From contig OZ244794.1 of NCBI GenBank assembly GCA_965219915.1, forward strand, positions 2,542,001 to 2,606,000: a DNA stretch of 64,000 bases, written 5' to 3'. Source of the stretch: Bin80 sp965219915. GTDB taxonomy: Bacteria; Bacteroidota; Rhodothermia; Rhodothermales; Bin80. Numbering within the stretch: the stretch's first letter is position 1; every line of letters begins with the position of its first letter. Shown in pieces: positions 45,430-54,153 of this stretch. The notes beneath the pieces are model-generated. The model was not told the origin of the DNA, made no database searches, and was given only the letters and a program-made list of their open reading frames with translations. The translations under genes and the position numbers were made by a program.

Positions 45430-46626
45430 ATGGCAAAGTTGCGCGCTCTGTTTATTGTGCAGGGAGAGGGACGTGGCCACATGACACAGGCACTTGCCCT
45501 CGCATCAATGTTGCGCAGAGCAGGCCATTCTATTTGTAAAACAGTAGTCAGTAAGGGCGGAGACAGCGAAGTTCCAAGCTACTTTGAAGAGGGATTACAG
45601 TCTCCGGTAACGCAGGTACCCAGCGGTCGCTTCTTTGTTAACAAAGAAACCCGGAGCGTCGACTGGGGACGCACGATACTAAGCAACAGCTTCAAATGGG
45701 CGCAATTCAACCGTAGCTTTGCAATATTGAGTGAATTGCTCCGAAGCGAACGCCCCGATGTGATCGTAAACTTTTACGAGCCGCTTGCCGGGCTCTTCAT
45801 GCTACGGGAGCGCCCGGTAACCCCGATGGTCGCGGTGGCACACCAATTCATGTTCCTGCATCCAGAGTACCGCTTCCCTTCCGGTTACGATGTACAGAAA
45901 TTGTCAACGGTTTCCTTCACACGCCTAACCGGACTGGGAGCCGAGCGTCGACTGGCCCTCTCACTGTACGATGCCAATCCCCTGCCGGATAAGAAGATCG
46001 TGGTCATGCCTCCCCTCTTGCGGGATGAGTTTTTTGATCTGCCCAAAGACCTGAGTGAACCCTTCTTTCTCGTCTATCTATTCCATCACAGCCTAAGCAA
46101 AGATCTGATTGCCTGGCATGAGCGTAACCCCAATGTTAGACTGCACTGTTTCTGGAACAACGACGACGCAGAAGAAGTGACACATTACAGTGATACTCTG
46201 ACCTTCCACCGCCTGCATGGCCAGCGATTCCTAGATATGATGGCGCGCTGCCAAGGCATTGTTACGACCTCCGGCTTCGAGAGTATGGCAGAAGCCATGT
46301 ACTTGGGTAAGCCTCTAATGCTTAATCCATTACATCAGCATTTTGAGCAGCACTGTAATGGCCTGGACGGCACCAGTATGGGGGCGGCTGTGCAAACCAA
46401 CGATTTTAACCTGGATAACCTGGTTAAATTTGTGCCTGATTACAATTTTGACACGGCCAAACTCCGGGCCTGGGTTGGCAAAGCGGAAACGATGTTCGTC
46501 CGGGAGCTGGAGCAGGTAGCTAATAATGAACAGTCACCCAAACGGCAACGACGCAGCATAATTGAGGCTGCGCTGTCCCTAACTTCAGACAAATCTCCAA
46601 CTCTTCCGGGCTGGCTTACCAAGTGA
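45430..46626 (+). CDS. MurG-like glycosyltransferase
   Basis: 398 residues. The N-terminus has VQGEGRGHMTQALALASML (about 9-27), the glycine-rich GT-B acceptor motif, and the C-terminal half has GIVTTSGFESMAEAMYLGKP (about 275-294), the donor nucleotide-sugar motif of GT28/MurG-like enzymes. No membrane segment. Partnership with the LpxH-like gene (2-bp spacing) suggests modification of lipid A or another envelope glycolipid. The sugar and acceptor cannot be told from sequence. Confidence 0.82.
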   Translation: MAKLRALFIVQGEGRGHMTQALALASMLRRAGHSICKTVVSKGGDSEVPSYFEEGLQSPVTQVPSGRFFVNKETRSVDWGRTILSNSFKWAQFNRSFAILSELLRSERPDVIVNFYEPLAGLFMLRERPVTPMVAVAHQFMFLHPEYRFPSGYDVQKLSTVSFTRLTGLGAERRLALSLYDANPLPDKKIVVMPPLLRDEFFDLPKDLSEPFFLVYLFHHSLSKDLIAWHERNPNVRLHCFWNNDDAEEVTHYSDTLTFHRLHGQRFLDMMARCQGIVTTSGFESMAEAMYLGKPLMLNPLHQHFEQHCNGLDGTSMGAAVQTNDFNLDNLVKFVPDYNFDTAKLRAWVGKAETMFVRELEQVANNEQSPKRQRRSIIEAALSLTSDKSPTLPGWLTK

Positions 46627-47093
46627 TCTACTCCTAAGGATCCTACCACAAGAGCGTCCGACACAGAACATCACGCTCTCGACCAGGACGGGTCAGATCT
46701 ACTCCGATTTAACGTTAGCTACACAGAACCGGCGACCCTTACATGGGCAGGGGTTATGCACTTGCTGCTAACCCGAATAGGTTATGCTCCCGCGGAATGT
46801 CGCGCCATGCTCGCCCGTTGCTTCCGATCCTTGTCTACCCAAAAAGCAATGCCGATGGCTGTGGTCATGAGACTCGCGACCCCCAGCAGACGCCAATATC
46901 TACGCTTTTTCATGGTACTAGATGCATGTGGTTGGTTAATCAATAGGCTCGAAAACCCGCGCTCACTCTTACTACACATGACGCGCCAAACATACATAAA
47001 GCCACAGGTATGATACCTACCAGATCTTCTTTTAAGCAATAATGATTGGAGACACTTTATATCATTAGTCCGTAACATATAGTCGCGATCTGT
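46627..47093. other. Region upstream of the mutagenesis cassette
   Basis: About 470 bp, visually richer in G+C than its left neighbour. On the minus strand a 43-codon frame (46782-46913, MKKRRYWRLLGVASLMTTAIG start) encodes a possible one-helix peptide. It lacks a ribosome site and other support. CCGTAACATATAGTC at about 47070-47084 shares AACATATA with the lexA upstream region and is a weak candidate operator. Nothing else was recognised. Confidence 0.3.
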
Positions 47094-47348
47094 ATGAATC
47101 CCATGAGGAATATTCGGGAAGGAGTTGAAGTGCACTGCTCTGGGAAGCGCCCTGTGGCCTTTCGGCGTGCACGGCATAAAATCTACATGATTGAGCGCAT
47201 TCTGCGCGTTTGGATGGTACAGACTGCATGGTGGGCCGATGAGGTGCAGCACACGTATTACGAGGTGGTAGCCAAAGGCGGCATCTACCTGCTCTGCTGC
47301 CAGAACCGTTCCGACAATGTATGGCAACTGCTGGGCGTGCACGATTGA
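47094..47348 (+). CDS. DUF6504-like small protein of the ImuB/DnaE2 cassette
   Basis: 84 residues. The sequence EGVEVHCSGKRPVAFRRARHK, then IERILRVWMVQTAWW, then HTYYEVVAKGGIYLLCC and a closing VWQLLGVHD follow the pattern of DUF6504 proteins: an x-V-x-C-x-G-x-P-V-A-F-R core, a Trp-rich middle, and a final short strand. DUF6504 genes are commonly embedded in imuA-imuB-dnaE2 mutasome cassettes, and here imuB and dnaE2 follow directly. Its molecular role is unknown. It may be co-transcribed with imuB despite the 177-bp gap, which contains no gene. Confidence 0.65.
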   Translation: MNPMRNIREGVEVHCSGKRPVAFRRARHKIYMIERILRVWMVQTAWWADEVQHTYYEVVAKGGIYLLCCQNRSDNVWQLLGVHD

Positions 47349-47525
47349 AACTGCTCCTGTCCAGGCCGAAGCACCACTGCCTTCATTCAGGTAGTCCCGC
47401 GGTCTGATCGCGGTGCGGAATGCCTTTAGCCAGCACCGGCAACAATCTTGTTCAAACCTTGTCAATTCACCCACTAGGGGCCGTCCGCATGTAGGTTAAT
47501 TTGGGGCTGTGATTACCGGCGAGCT

Positions 47526-48701
47526 ATGCCCAATCAATTGTCCTACGCTATGGTTGACTGGCCCCGAATGGCGGCACATATCGTGCAGCAGAAGGCACAA
47601 GTCAGTGGTCCGGTCATCGCTCATGAGAACGGACGCGCTGTAGAGGCCACCACGGAACTTCCCGACTGGCAGTCTGACATGCCGCTGAAGCGGGCTCGCA
47701 GGTTGTATGAAGGCATTACTTTTTTGCCGCGTGACCGTGTGCGCGAGCAGTCCGCACACACCTGGCTCGCCCGCCGACTTGTCTGCTTCAGTCCGTACCT
47801 GAAACCTCTACGAACAGGGTGCTTTCTGATTCAGAAGCCGGATATTGATCCTCTTGCGCGGTTTATCGGCAGCAGGCCGTATCTGCGGGGCGGAGCAGCG
47901 GAAACCGGCGAGTGGGCTCATCTATCCCTGTGCAGCGCGGCAGGAGGAACGCTTCACCGCGTCTGTAACGGTGGAGGATTTCTGAGCCAAACACCGGTTG
48001 ATGTATTGGCCGATCCGGCAGGTCCGCTAGGGCGGGCCGGTTTGGAGTTGGCTGAACGGCTACATCTTTTCGGGCTGCATGATCTGGGTATGGTAAAGCA
48101 GCGACTCAGCCGCAAGCATCTGCGTAATCAGTTTGGCGTCATCCTTGGCGGCAGGATTGATCAGCTGATACGGCCGGGCCGGCAGCCGAATGTGCCCGGC
48201 TATGTTTTCCCGCGAACCCTGCACACATCGCATGAATTTGATGCGCCCTCACCTTTGGCGTACCCCTGGATCCGGCGCGTGGCCCTGCGTCTGGCTGAAC
48301 ACCTAGCCGATGCGCTTGAACATCAGTCCGCCCTGGCACTGACGCTGCAGGCCTTCGTCCCGGGTCGGGGGATGGCCAAAGATTGCTACCTGTCCCGCCG
48401 CGGGCTGTACTCCGTGTCGGATCTGCGCCGTTGCGCCATGAATCTGTATGATCAGCTATCTGCTCGGCTTATGGCGGCAGATGTGCTTTCACTGCGGCTT
48501 GAGGCCAGCATGCTCATTACGCGGGCCTGCGTCCAACAGAACCTTTTTACCAGCCGAAACGGGACGACCGAGCTCACGCGAGCGGTGGGGCTGCTGCAAC
48601 AGCGTTACGGGCCGCAGACCATCCTGCACGTCCAGCGCAAGGATTCAATTTTTGTTGAGGACCGTCTGGCAGTGGTGCCTGTGCAGCAGCAGACATCCTG
48701 A
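47526..48701 (+). CDS. imuB: ImuB-like inactive Y-family polymerase homologue
   Basis: 391 residues, shorter than typical ImuB (about 450-550). The Y-family fold is suggested by YAMVDWPRMAAHI in the place of the catalytic DxD strand, MPLKRARRLYEGITFLPRD, a finger/palm region with LGRAGLELAERLHLFGLHDLGMVKQRL (helix-hairpin-helix), and a little-finger-like C-terminus. Only one acidic residue remains in the first catalytic strand and no clear second motif is seen, as expected for ImuB, an inactive adaptor that links DnaE2 to the sliding clamp. I did not find a clear clamp-binding peptide. Start ATG at 47526. dnaE2 follows 4 bp downstream. Confidence 0.78.
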   Translation: MPNQLSYAMVDWPRMAAHIVQQKAQVSGPVIAHENGRAVEATTELPDWQSDMPLKRARRLYEGITFLPRDRVREQSAHTWLARRLVCFSPYLKPLRTGCFLIQKPDIDPLARFIGSRPYLRGGAAETGEWAHLSLCSAAGGTLHRVCNGGGFLSQTPVDVLADPAGPLGRAGLELAERLHLFGLHDLGMVKQRLSRKHLRNQFGVILGGRIDQLIRPGRQPNVPGYVFPRTLHTSHEFDAPSPLAYPWIRRVALRLAEHLADALEHQSALALTLQAFVPGRGMAKDCYLSRRGLYSVSDLRRCAMNLYDQLSARLMAADVLSLRLEASMLITRACVQQNLFTSRNGTTELTRAVGLLQQRYGPQTILHVQRKDSIFVEDRLAVVPVQQQTS

Positions 48702-48705
48702 GATA

Positions 48706-51700
48706 GTGGACTTTACGTACCTCCATACACGATCCTGGTACTCACTACTCGCCGGTGGCTCATCACCGGCTATGCTGGTAAAGCAGGCTGCGAAGTTGGA
48801 GCTGAAGGCGCTGGCGCTTACCGATGTACAGGGGGTTATGGGAACGGTCCGTTTTGCGCAGGCCTGTGATATCGCAGGCCTCAAGCCTATCTACGGCTCA
48901 GAGGTCGTAGTTGAAGACGGCCGGCTGGTTCTGCTCTGCGAGAATCGGGAGGGGTACGGTGAACTGTGCCAGCTGCTGACCAAAGGCAGTCAAAAACCCC
49001 TTGTGTTGGATGACCTAGAAGAGGTGAACAATCTGTTCTGCCTTACCGGCGGCCGGCGCGGCCTGCTGTCAACACACCTGAGAAACAACACCGCGCGACC
49101 GCTTCTGGAGCGTTTGAAAGCCCTGTTTGGACCGCGACTTTCCGTGGAACTGTGGCATCATCTGCATGAAGACGATAGCGCCTGCCTTCGTGCTTTGGTT
49201 GCGCTGGCCCAAGACTGTACGGTTGAGACGGCTGTCGGGGGAGACATCCGGTATGCCCGCCCTGATGATTACGCGCGTTATGATCTGCTTACCTGCATCC
49301 GCCTCGGGAGTACGGTCTTTGAGTACCACCCGGCACGTCCGGCCAACGCGGAGGCCTACCTGCGGTCTCCGGCGACCTTGCGCCAACTTCTGCCGTACCC
49401 CAGAGCCTTTGACCGGGCCGCTGAAATTGCCGCAGCCTGCACGGTGGATCTGCTCCCGGGACATCTGATTCCGCCCGCTCCGCGTCTGCAGGGCGACGAA
49501 ACAGCGCATGCGCTCCTACGAAGTGTCTGTGAGGAGGGTCTCATGCGCCGCTATCGGGGAGCAGAGCGAGCACGCGCCCAAATGGAGTGTGAGTTGGCGA
49601 TTATCAGCGACCTGAAGCTGGATGACTACTTCCTAGTTATCCATGAAATCATTGCCGAATCAAGGCATCGGGGCATCCGGTGCGCTGGCCGCGGATCGGC
49701 CGCCAATTCCATTGTGGCCTATTTGCTGGGCATTACCGCGGTCTGTCCGCTGGAGCAGAACCTTCTATTTGAGCGCTTTCTGCACAGAGGTCGTACAGGG
49801 ACGCCTGACATTGATGTGGATTTTGACGCGGAGCGCCGGGAGGAGATCATTGCCTGGATTGAGCAGCGTTTTGGCAGTGAACATACGGCCATGACGGCGA
49901 CCGTCATTCACTACGGACTCAGGATGGCTGTCCGGGATGTGGCTAAAGCCCTAGGCTGGCCGGTTTCCGAGCTCAGCCGCCTGTCCAAGTCCGTACCGCG
50001 CCGGCGAAGCACCACTGGGATTGAGGAATTCCGGGATGATCTAGTAGCTGCCGCCGGAAGCTCGCCCATGCTGGAAGCGTTGCTGCAGGGTGTTGCCGCC
50101 CTTGACAAGGCACCGCGTCATTTGGGGCTGCACAACGGGGGTATGATCCTGTCCCGTACACCGTTGTGGCAGTTTTCGCCGGTGCAGACATCCGCCAACG
50201 GCGTACGCATGGTCCAGTTTGACAAGGATGATGTGGAGGCCCTGGGGCTGGTCAAGTTTGATGTGCTTGGTCTGCGGATGCTGGCTACCATTGATATGGC
50301 CGCCCGCTTGGTTGCCACGCATGAACGCAAAGAGGCAACAGGGGACAGTTACTGGCTTGACGAACTGCCCTTGAATGATCCGGATACGTATGCCTCCATA
50401 CGCACGGGAGACAACCTGGGGCTGTTTCAGATTGAGTCCATGGGTCAGATGCATCTGGTGGCCAGTCATCAGCCTGAGTGTTTTCAGGATCTGGTTTCCC
50501 AAATTGCGATCTTCCGGCCAGGCCCGCTGCAGTCCGGCATGGTACATCCGTTTATCCGGCGCCGCCGCGGGGAGGAGCCGGTCACCTACGACCATCCGTT
50601 ACTGGAACCCATTTTGAAGGACACTCATGGTGTGGTGTTATTCCAGGAGCAGATTCTTGAAATTGCACACCATTTTGCCGGGATGTCTTTAGAAGAGGCG
50701 GATGTATTCCGGCGTCTTATGTCCAAGTACCGCGATGCGAAGGAGATGGCCAAAATGGAGGGATGTTTTGTGGAGGGCGCCATTGGCAAAGGTGTGCCCC
50801 GGCCAGTAGCGGAGAAGATTTTCCGTCAGGTATCCGGCTATGTCGGTTACGGTTTCTGCCGCAGTCACGCAGCAGCCTTTGCGCGCACGGTGTATCATTC
50901 CGCCTATCTTAAGACGCATCATCCAGCAGCCTACTTTGCGGGGCTTCTTGAGCATCATCCAGGCATGTTCGATGTACTGACGCTAGAGGAGGAGGCCCGC
51001 CGCCGAGGTGTGCGAATTCTGCGGTCGTGTGTGCAGCGGAGCGGGGCGCGATACGAGCTTGAACAGGATACTGCCGGGCGGCTGTGTATCCGTCGTCCGC
51101 TGCGTGTAATCAGCCAGTTGTCGGCCGAACAGGCAGCCGATGTGATCTGGGCGCGTCTGAGTGCGGGTCGTTTCCTGTCGATTGAAGATTTGTATTGCCG
51201 CGTCAAGCTGGATCATGATCAGTTCCGTGCTATGGCCGTAGCGGGTGCGCTGGATGAGTTGGCCCAAGATCGGCGTGATGCGTTGTGGGCCATTGGGGTG
51301 CTGGAGCATCGTCACGGCAGGCCGGGAAAACTTTCATCGGCGCGGCTGTTCCGGGAGCGCATGGATGAATTTTCTCCTCAGCTTCCGCGGCTGGAACCTG
51401 CGGAGAAGCTAAGCTGGGATTTGCAGAGCACTGGCAGCAGCGATATTCATCCGGTAGCGGCGGCCCGCGGTACATTGAGTGCATTGTGTGTCTCCAGTAT
51501 TGCCGGATTGCAGGAGGAGCTTGGGGGGATAGTTCGCGTAGCGGGTCGCGTAACGATGCGTCAGCGCCCGCCTACGGCGAAGGGGGTGGTATTCATTACG
51601 TTGGAGGACGAAACCGGTGTGGTGCAGGCTATTGTGTATCCGGGTCGGATTCCGCGTCTGCGTGAGGCCCTGCAGTCGTCTGCGCTTGTTGTGACTGGAG

Positions 51701-51855
51701 AAATGCAGTCTCAGGGCCGATGGCGCGCCCTTATAGTGGACGATGCCTGGCCGCTCCCGGACATTCTGGGTGGCTATGCCGGCCATCTTCAGATGGGTGG
51801 AGGCCGCGACACCTTCAAAACTGCCGTGCATAGGCGAATGCCCAATTCCGCATGA
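48706..51855 (+). CDS. dnaE2: Error-prone DNA polymerase DnaE2 (ImuC)
   Basis: About 1049 residues from the GTG at 48706, four bases after the imuB stop. A longer frame from 48448 would overlap imuB and its extra 86 residues look non-coding. The N-terminal PHP domain begins FTYLHTRSWYSLLAGG, in which the usual His-x-His is degraded to HTR, as is common in DnaE2. The C-family polymerase catalytic aspartates are in GTPDIDVDFDAERR (about 366) and QFDKDDVEALGLVKFDVLG. A C-terminal OB domain (about 935-1000) has VRVAGRVTMRQRPP and FITLEDETGVVQAIVYPG, typical of DnaE2 and not of the replicative DnaE. It performs damage-induced mutagenic synthesis with ImuB. Confidence 0.94.
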   Translation: MDFTYLHTRSWYSLLAGGSSPAMLVKQAAKLELKALALTDVQGVMGTVRFAQACDIAGLKPIYGSEVVVEDGRLVLLCENREGYGELCQLLTKGSQKPLVLDDLEEVNNLFCLTGGRRGLLSTHLRNNTARPLLERLKALFGPRLSVELWHHLHEDDSACLRALVALAQDCTVETAVGGDIRYARPDDYARYDLLTCIRLGSTVFEYHPARPANAEAYLRSPATLRQLLPYPRAFDRAAEIAAACTVDLLPGHLIPPAPRLQGDETAHALLRSVCEEGLMRRYRGAERARAQMECELAIISDLKLDDYFLVIHEIIAESRHRGIRCAGRGSAANSIVAYLLGITAVCPLEQNLLFERFLHRGRTGTPDIDVDFDAERREEIIAWIEQRFGSEHTAMTATVIHYGLRMAVRDVAKALGWPVSELSRLSKSVPRRRSTTGIEEFRDDLVAAAGSSPMLEALLQGVAALDKAPRHLGLHNGGMILSRTPLWQFSPVQTSANGVRMVQFDKDDVEALGLVKFDVLGLRMLATIDMAARLVATHERKEATGDSYWLDELPLNDPDTYASIRTGDNLGLFQIESMGQMHLVASHQPECFQDLVSQIAIFRPGPLQSGMVHPFIRRRRGEEPVTYDHPLLEPILKDTHGVVLFQEQILEIAHHFAGMSLEEADVFRRLMSKYRDAKEMAKMEGCFVEGAIGKGVPRPVAEKIFRQVSGYVGYGFCRSHAAAFARTVYHSAYLKTHHPAAYFAGLLEHHPGMFDVLTLEEEARRRGVRILRSCVQRSGARYELEQDTAGRLCIRRPLRVISQLSAEQAADVIWARLSAGRFLSIEDLYCRVKLDHDQFRAMAVAGALDELAQDRRDALWAIGVLEHRHGRPGKLSSARLFRERMDEFSPQLPRLEPAEKLSWDLQSTGSSDIHPVAAARGTLSALCVSSIAGLQEELGGIVRVAGRVTMRQRPPTAKGVVFITLEDETGVVQAIVYPGRIPRLREALQSSALVVTGEMQSQGRWRALIVDDAWPLPDILGGYAGHLQMGGGRDTFKTAVHRRMPNSA

Positions 51856-51911
51856 TGCCAACCGAACCTAGCTGGAATTCCCAACCACGTTTTTATTGAC
51901 CTCCCGACCCG

Positions 51912-52958
51912 TCAGCGCAGTGGTATAAGGCGCATCCGCCCTAGTTTAACCGTACCGCCCCCCCTGATCATGAACCCCGTCAAACCAGCCTCGGGAGCTT
52001 GACCATGACCATGTGTGACCTGAGTATCGTCAGCATACCCCCGGAAATGCGTCCGATCCCCCACAACACCGATAGTACGTGCCTCTGGATTCGGCAAAAC
52101 GGCTTCGTCCTGTATTTCCTCTACGCCACTGCTCACGGCCCCTAGACGCATGGTTCCGTTCTCCAGTTCCACAAAATGATATGACAGGCTGTCCTGCACA
52201 TGGTGAACCAGACGCACGGAACCGTCAAACTCAGATAAATTCATGTCCGCTCGAAATTCCACACTCTCAACCGCCTTACCATAAGTAATCAGTACCGGTG
52301 ATGTTACGACGGTGAGTGAGAGTTCAGTATTGCCCGCTGTATTCTCTGTCACCCCTGTTGTAACCTCCCCCATGACTACATCAAATGCCAAATTGAATGC
52401 ATCGTCAGCATCAGGTCCAGGGATCCATTGCCACGCACCATTGTCTTCCAGTCTGGGCGATCCGGCGATCCCCCTCAGTCTCATCAAAGCTTCCTCCTGC
52501 TCCTCCATTTTTGCAGTCATGGAATCAACTACGGCAACGCCTATCCCATGCTCATAAACCATGTCTCCACCGAATTTCGCTGACTGGAATAACGGTAGTA
52601 ACCCAACGGCGCCAATAATCGTGACTGGAATCCATACAATCAGCTTAAATGATAGCCACCACCAAAGCGCAACTCGCAGTACACCATAGGACAGGAACCA
52701 CCACATCGTGATTTTGCCCAGATCGGAGTGCGTAGTTAGTACTGTACTGGCCTTGCCTGTTACCAGTACAGAATCTGCAGCAGCTTCACCTGAAAGAACA
52801 GCCCCAAGGGTACCCAGCGCTCCAAGTATATAAAGGATTGTTGACATCCTCGGAAGGAACTGGATTCGACGAAAAAATAGGGCAACCAAATCCACGGCAA
52901 AGGCAACAATGAGCAATGCTATTGGAAAGTGCACCACCATGGGATGTAGGTTCGGCAT
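51912..52958 (-). CDS. DUF2231 membrane protein with C-terminal soluble domain
   Basis: 348 residues. The N-terminal half (1-130) has four membrane helices and the DUF2231 start PNLHPMVVHFPIALLIVAF, with SGEAAADSVL and a His pair typical of that family of presumed redox-active membrane proteins. The C-terminal half (about 170-348) is a beta-rich domain resembling a concanavalin-like sandwich (LSEFDGSVRLVHHVQDSLSYHFVEL). Function unknown; possible substrate or haem binding in the membrane. It converges with dnaE2 (56 bp between stops). Confidence 0.8.
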   Translation of the reverse strand: MPNLHPMVVHFPIALLIVAFAVDLVALFFRRIQFLPRMSTILYILGALGTLGAVLSGEAAADSVLVTGKASTVLTTHSDLGKITMWWFLSYGVLRVALWWWLSFKLIVWIPVTIIGAVGLLPLFQSAKFGGDMVYEHGIGVAVVDSMTAKMEEQEEALMRLRGIAGSPRLEDNGAWQWIPGPDADDAFNLAFDVVMGEVTTGVTENTAGNTELSLTVVTSPVLITYGKAVESVEFRADMNLSEFDGSVRLVHHVQDSLSYHFVELENGTMRLGAVSSGVEEIQDEAVLPNPEARTIGVVGDRTHFRGYADDTQVTHGHGQAPEAGLTGFMIRGGGTVKLGRMRLIPLR

Positions 52959-53103
52959 TTAAACTAAGACACTGTTGGAAAAGGGTGTTCAGGTTTTGGA
53001 GAAGAATAGTTCACGGTTTAACATTGATCATTGCGACGACTTTGAGCACGGTTTTGTCATTACCGCTACCTGAAGCAGTTCTTCAGGGAGGCAAAAGCCC
53101 CCT

Positions 53104-53180
53104 TCAGTACGGTGTCGCGACAACCCACACATCCTTTTGAAGAAGATGTGCGTTTTGATCACTGCTAAATTCAGCCACTG
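53104..53180 (-). pseudogene. Decayed AbiEii-type toxin remnant
   Basis: Directly downstream of the antitoxin gene the minus strand encodes AHLLQKDVWVVAT (about 53108-53160), closely resembling the conserved N-terminal motif LLEKDVWVVW of AbiEii/AbiGii nucleotidyltransferase toxins. It is preceded by an in-frame stop and followed by TGA. In the next frame VLKGAFASLKNCFR recalls the FKGGTSLSK motif after a deletion. No further toxin sequence exists before the DUF2231 gene, so at least 85% of the toxin is gone. Read as a pseudogene of the partner of the antitoxin. Confidence 0.6.
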
Positions 53181-53227
53181 ATTATGCATCGTGCTGATCG
53201 TCACTGGATAAAGTCTGGTACTTTGTT

Positions 53228-53824
53228 TCAAGCATTTTTTAGACGTACGCTCACTGATTCCGCCATCCAGTTAGGCATCGTTGATCGGGCTGTTGCAAGC
53301 TCGTCCAGATCCTTCCTAGAAAGTGTTGGCCAGAGTTTTTCCAGATGATCTTCAATCCCCTCTGGACCAAGCCACAACAAAGCACGGATAATATCGCCAG
53401 TCTTGGTATGTGGTGCTGTCAAATGGCTGCGTGGAGCGTGCCGCAACTCCACTATGTTTTTCCCAAAGTGCAGTTCCCGGTTGGGACCCGACGTTAGGTA
53501 GACCGGTCTAATCGGATTCTGAGGTATCAAGCCAAGAAAATTCGCCGTAGCACCGCCAGAGGGGACAATTATTTCACCCCATAAACCCGACAGCGCACCG
53601 AGGACTGCCTCCAATCGCGGAGCCCTTATACCGAATCGAGTCTTAACTGGGTGCAGATAGACGCCTTGAAAAATACGCATTAGCTTACCTGAACGGGCGA
53701 GGCGTGACAAAGCCTGATCAACCGCTGTGCGATTGCCCAAGTGTAATAGAGCCCGTGCGCAAAGAGGGGTACCCTCCTGAAGGGTGGAGGCGTGCTCCAT
53801 TATCCGGCGGGGAAGGTCACGCAT
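53228..53824 (-). CDS. AbiEi-type (DUF6088-like) antitoxin, partner lost
   Basis: 198 residues. The N-terminal winged helix (about 1-65) reads CARALLHLGNRTAVDQALSRLARSGKLMRIFQGVYL, the typical DNA-binding start of AbiEi-like antitoxins. The C-terminal domain has GEIIVPSGGATANFLGLIP and VYLTSGPNRELHFGKNIVELRHA, matching the DUF6088 group. Antitoxins of this type IV system act as transcriptional autorepressors and neutralise the AbiEii toxin. Here the toxin is only a remnant. An inverted repeat lies just upstream of the start, where autoregulation would occur. Confidence 0.82.
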   Translation of the reverse strand: MRDLPRRIMEHASTLQEGTPLCARALLHLGNRTAVDQALSRLARSGKLMRIFQGVYLHPVKTRFGIRAPRLEAVLGALSGLWGEIIVPSGGATANFLGLIPQNPIRPVYLTSGPNRELHFGKNIVELRHAPRSHLTAPHTKTGDIIRALLWLGPEGIEDHLEKLWPTLSRKDLDELATARSTMPNWMAESVSVRLKNA

Positions 53825-53836
53825 GATCCCGTTTTT

Positions 53837-53866
53837 ATGTCAGAAATTTAACATGAATTCTGACAT
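53837..53866 (-). promoter_or_regulatory. Inverted-repeat operator upstream of the antitoxin gene
   Basis: ATGTCAGAA (53837-53845) and TTCTGACAT (53858-53866) form an inverted repeat with 9-bp arms, 13 bp upstream of the antitoxin start. On the minus strand a TATAAT (-10-like) sequence partly overlaps the distal arm at 53864-53869, so a bound repressor would block transcription. AbiEi antitoxins are known to bind inverted repeats in their own promoters. Confidence 0.65.
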
Positions 53867-54153
53867 TATACAGGTGTGAGACAAGTCAGTTTCTAGCAAT
53901 GGGGAATAAAACAAAACAAAATCAACAGTTGGATCCAAGGGGGCTGGACCAAAAGAGTTTAATAATACTAGTGCAGTCGACGTCAGCGAGGCGGGTAAGA
54001 TCTGAGGGATGGAAATGAGGAAGGGCCGACTTAATATCCTGGACGCGGATGGAAAATAATTGCAGTAGAACCAGACTAACTTCAGTCTGAAATCACAAAG
54101 ATCCAACAAAATTCGATAGTTTCGCGCAACAGTCCCACTAAATCAAAGAATTG
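53867..54153. other. Intergenic stretch between antitoxin promoter and copA end
   Basis: About 290 bp, A/T-rich, between the antitoxin promoter and the 3' end of copA, which is transcribed towards it. A short minus-strand frame (53840-54109) has no motifs. No RNA gene, repeat or clear terminator was recognised. Confidence 0.35.

Noticed and set aside
46782..47474. 230-codon minus-strand open frame overlapping the DUF6504 gene
   Set aside because: No recognisable motifs, composition rich in Cys/His/Arg typical of antisense frames, and the plus-strand DUF6504-like gene explains the DNA better. Only its last 43 codons have a peptide-like look.
48448..48705. Long upstream extension of dnaE2 overlapping imuB
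   Set aside because: The 86 extra codons read in another frame through the end of imuB, are Cys/Arg/Ser-rich and match no polymerase N-terminus. The GTG at 48706 gives the expected start.
50041..50595. 184-codon minus-strand frame inside dnaE2
   Set aside because: Fully antisense to a strongly supported polymerase gene; no motifs.
53837..53866. CRISPR repeat or attachment site
   Set aside because: The inverted repeat is single, not repeated elsewhere in the window, and overlaps a promoter in front of an autoregulating antitoxin, so an operator is the simpler reading. No CRISPR array was seen anywhere.
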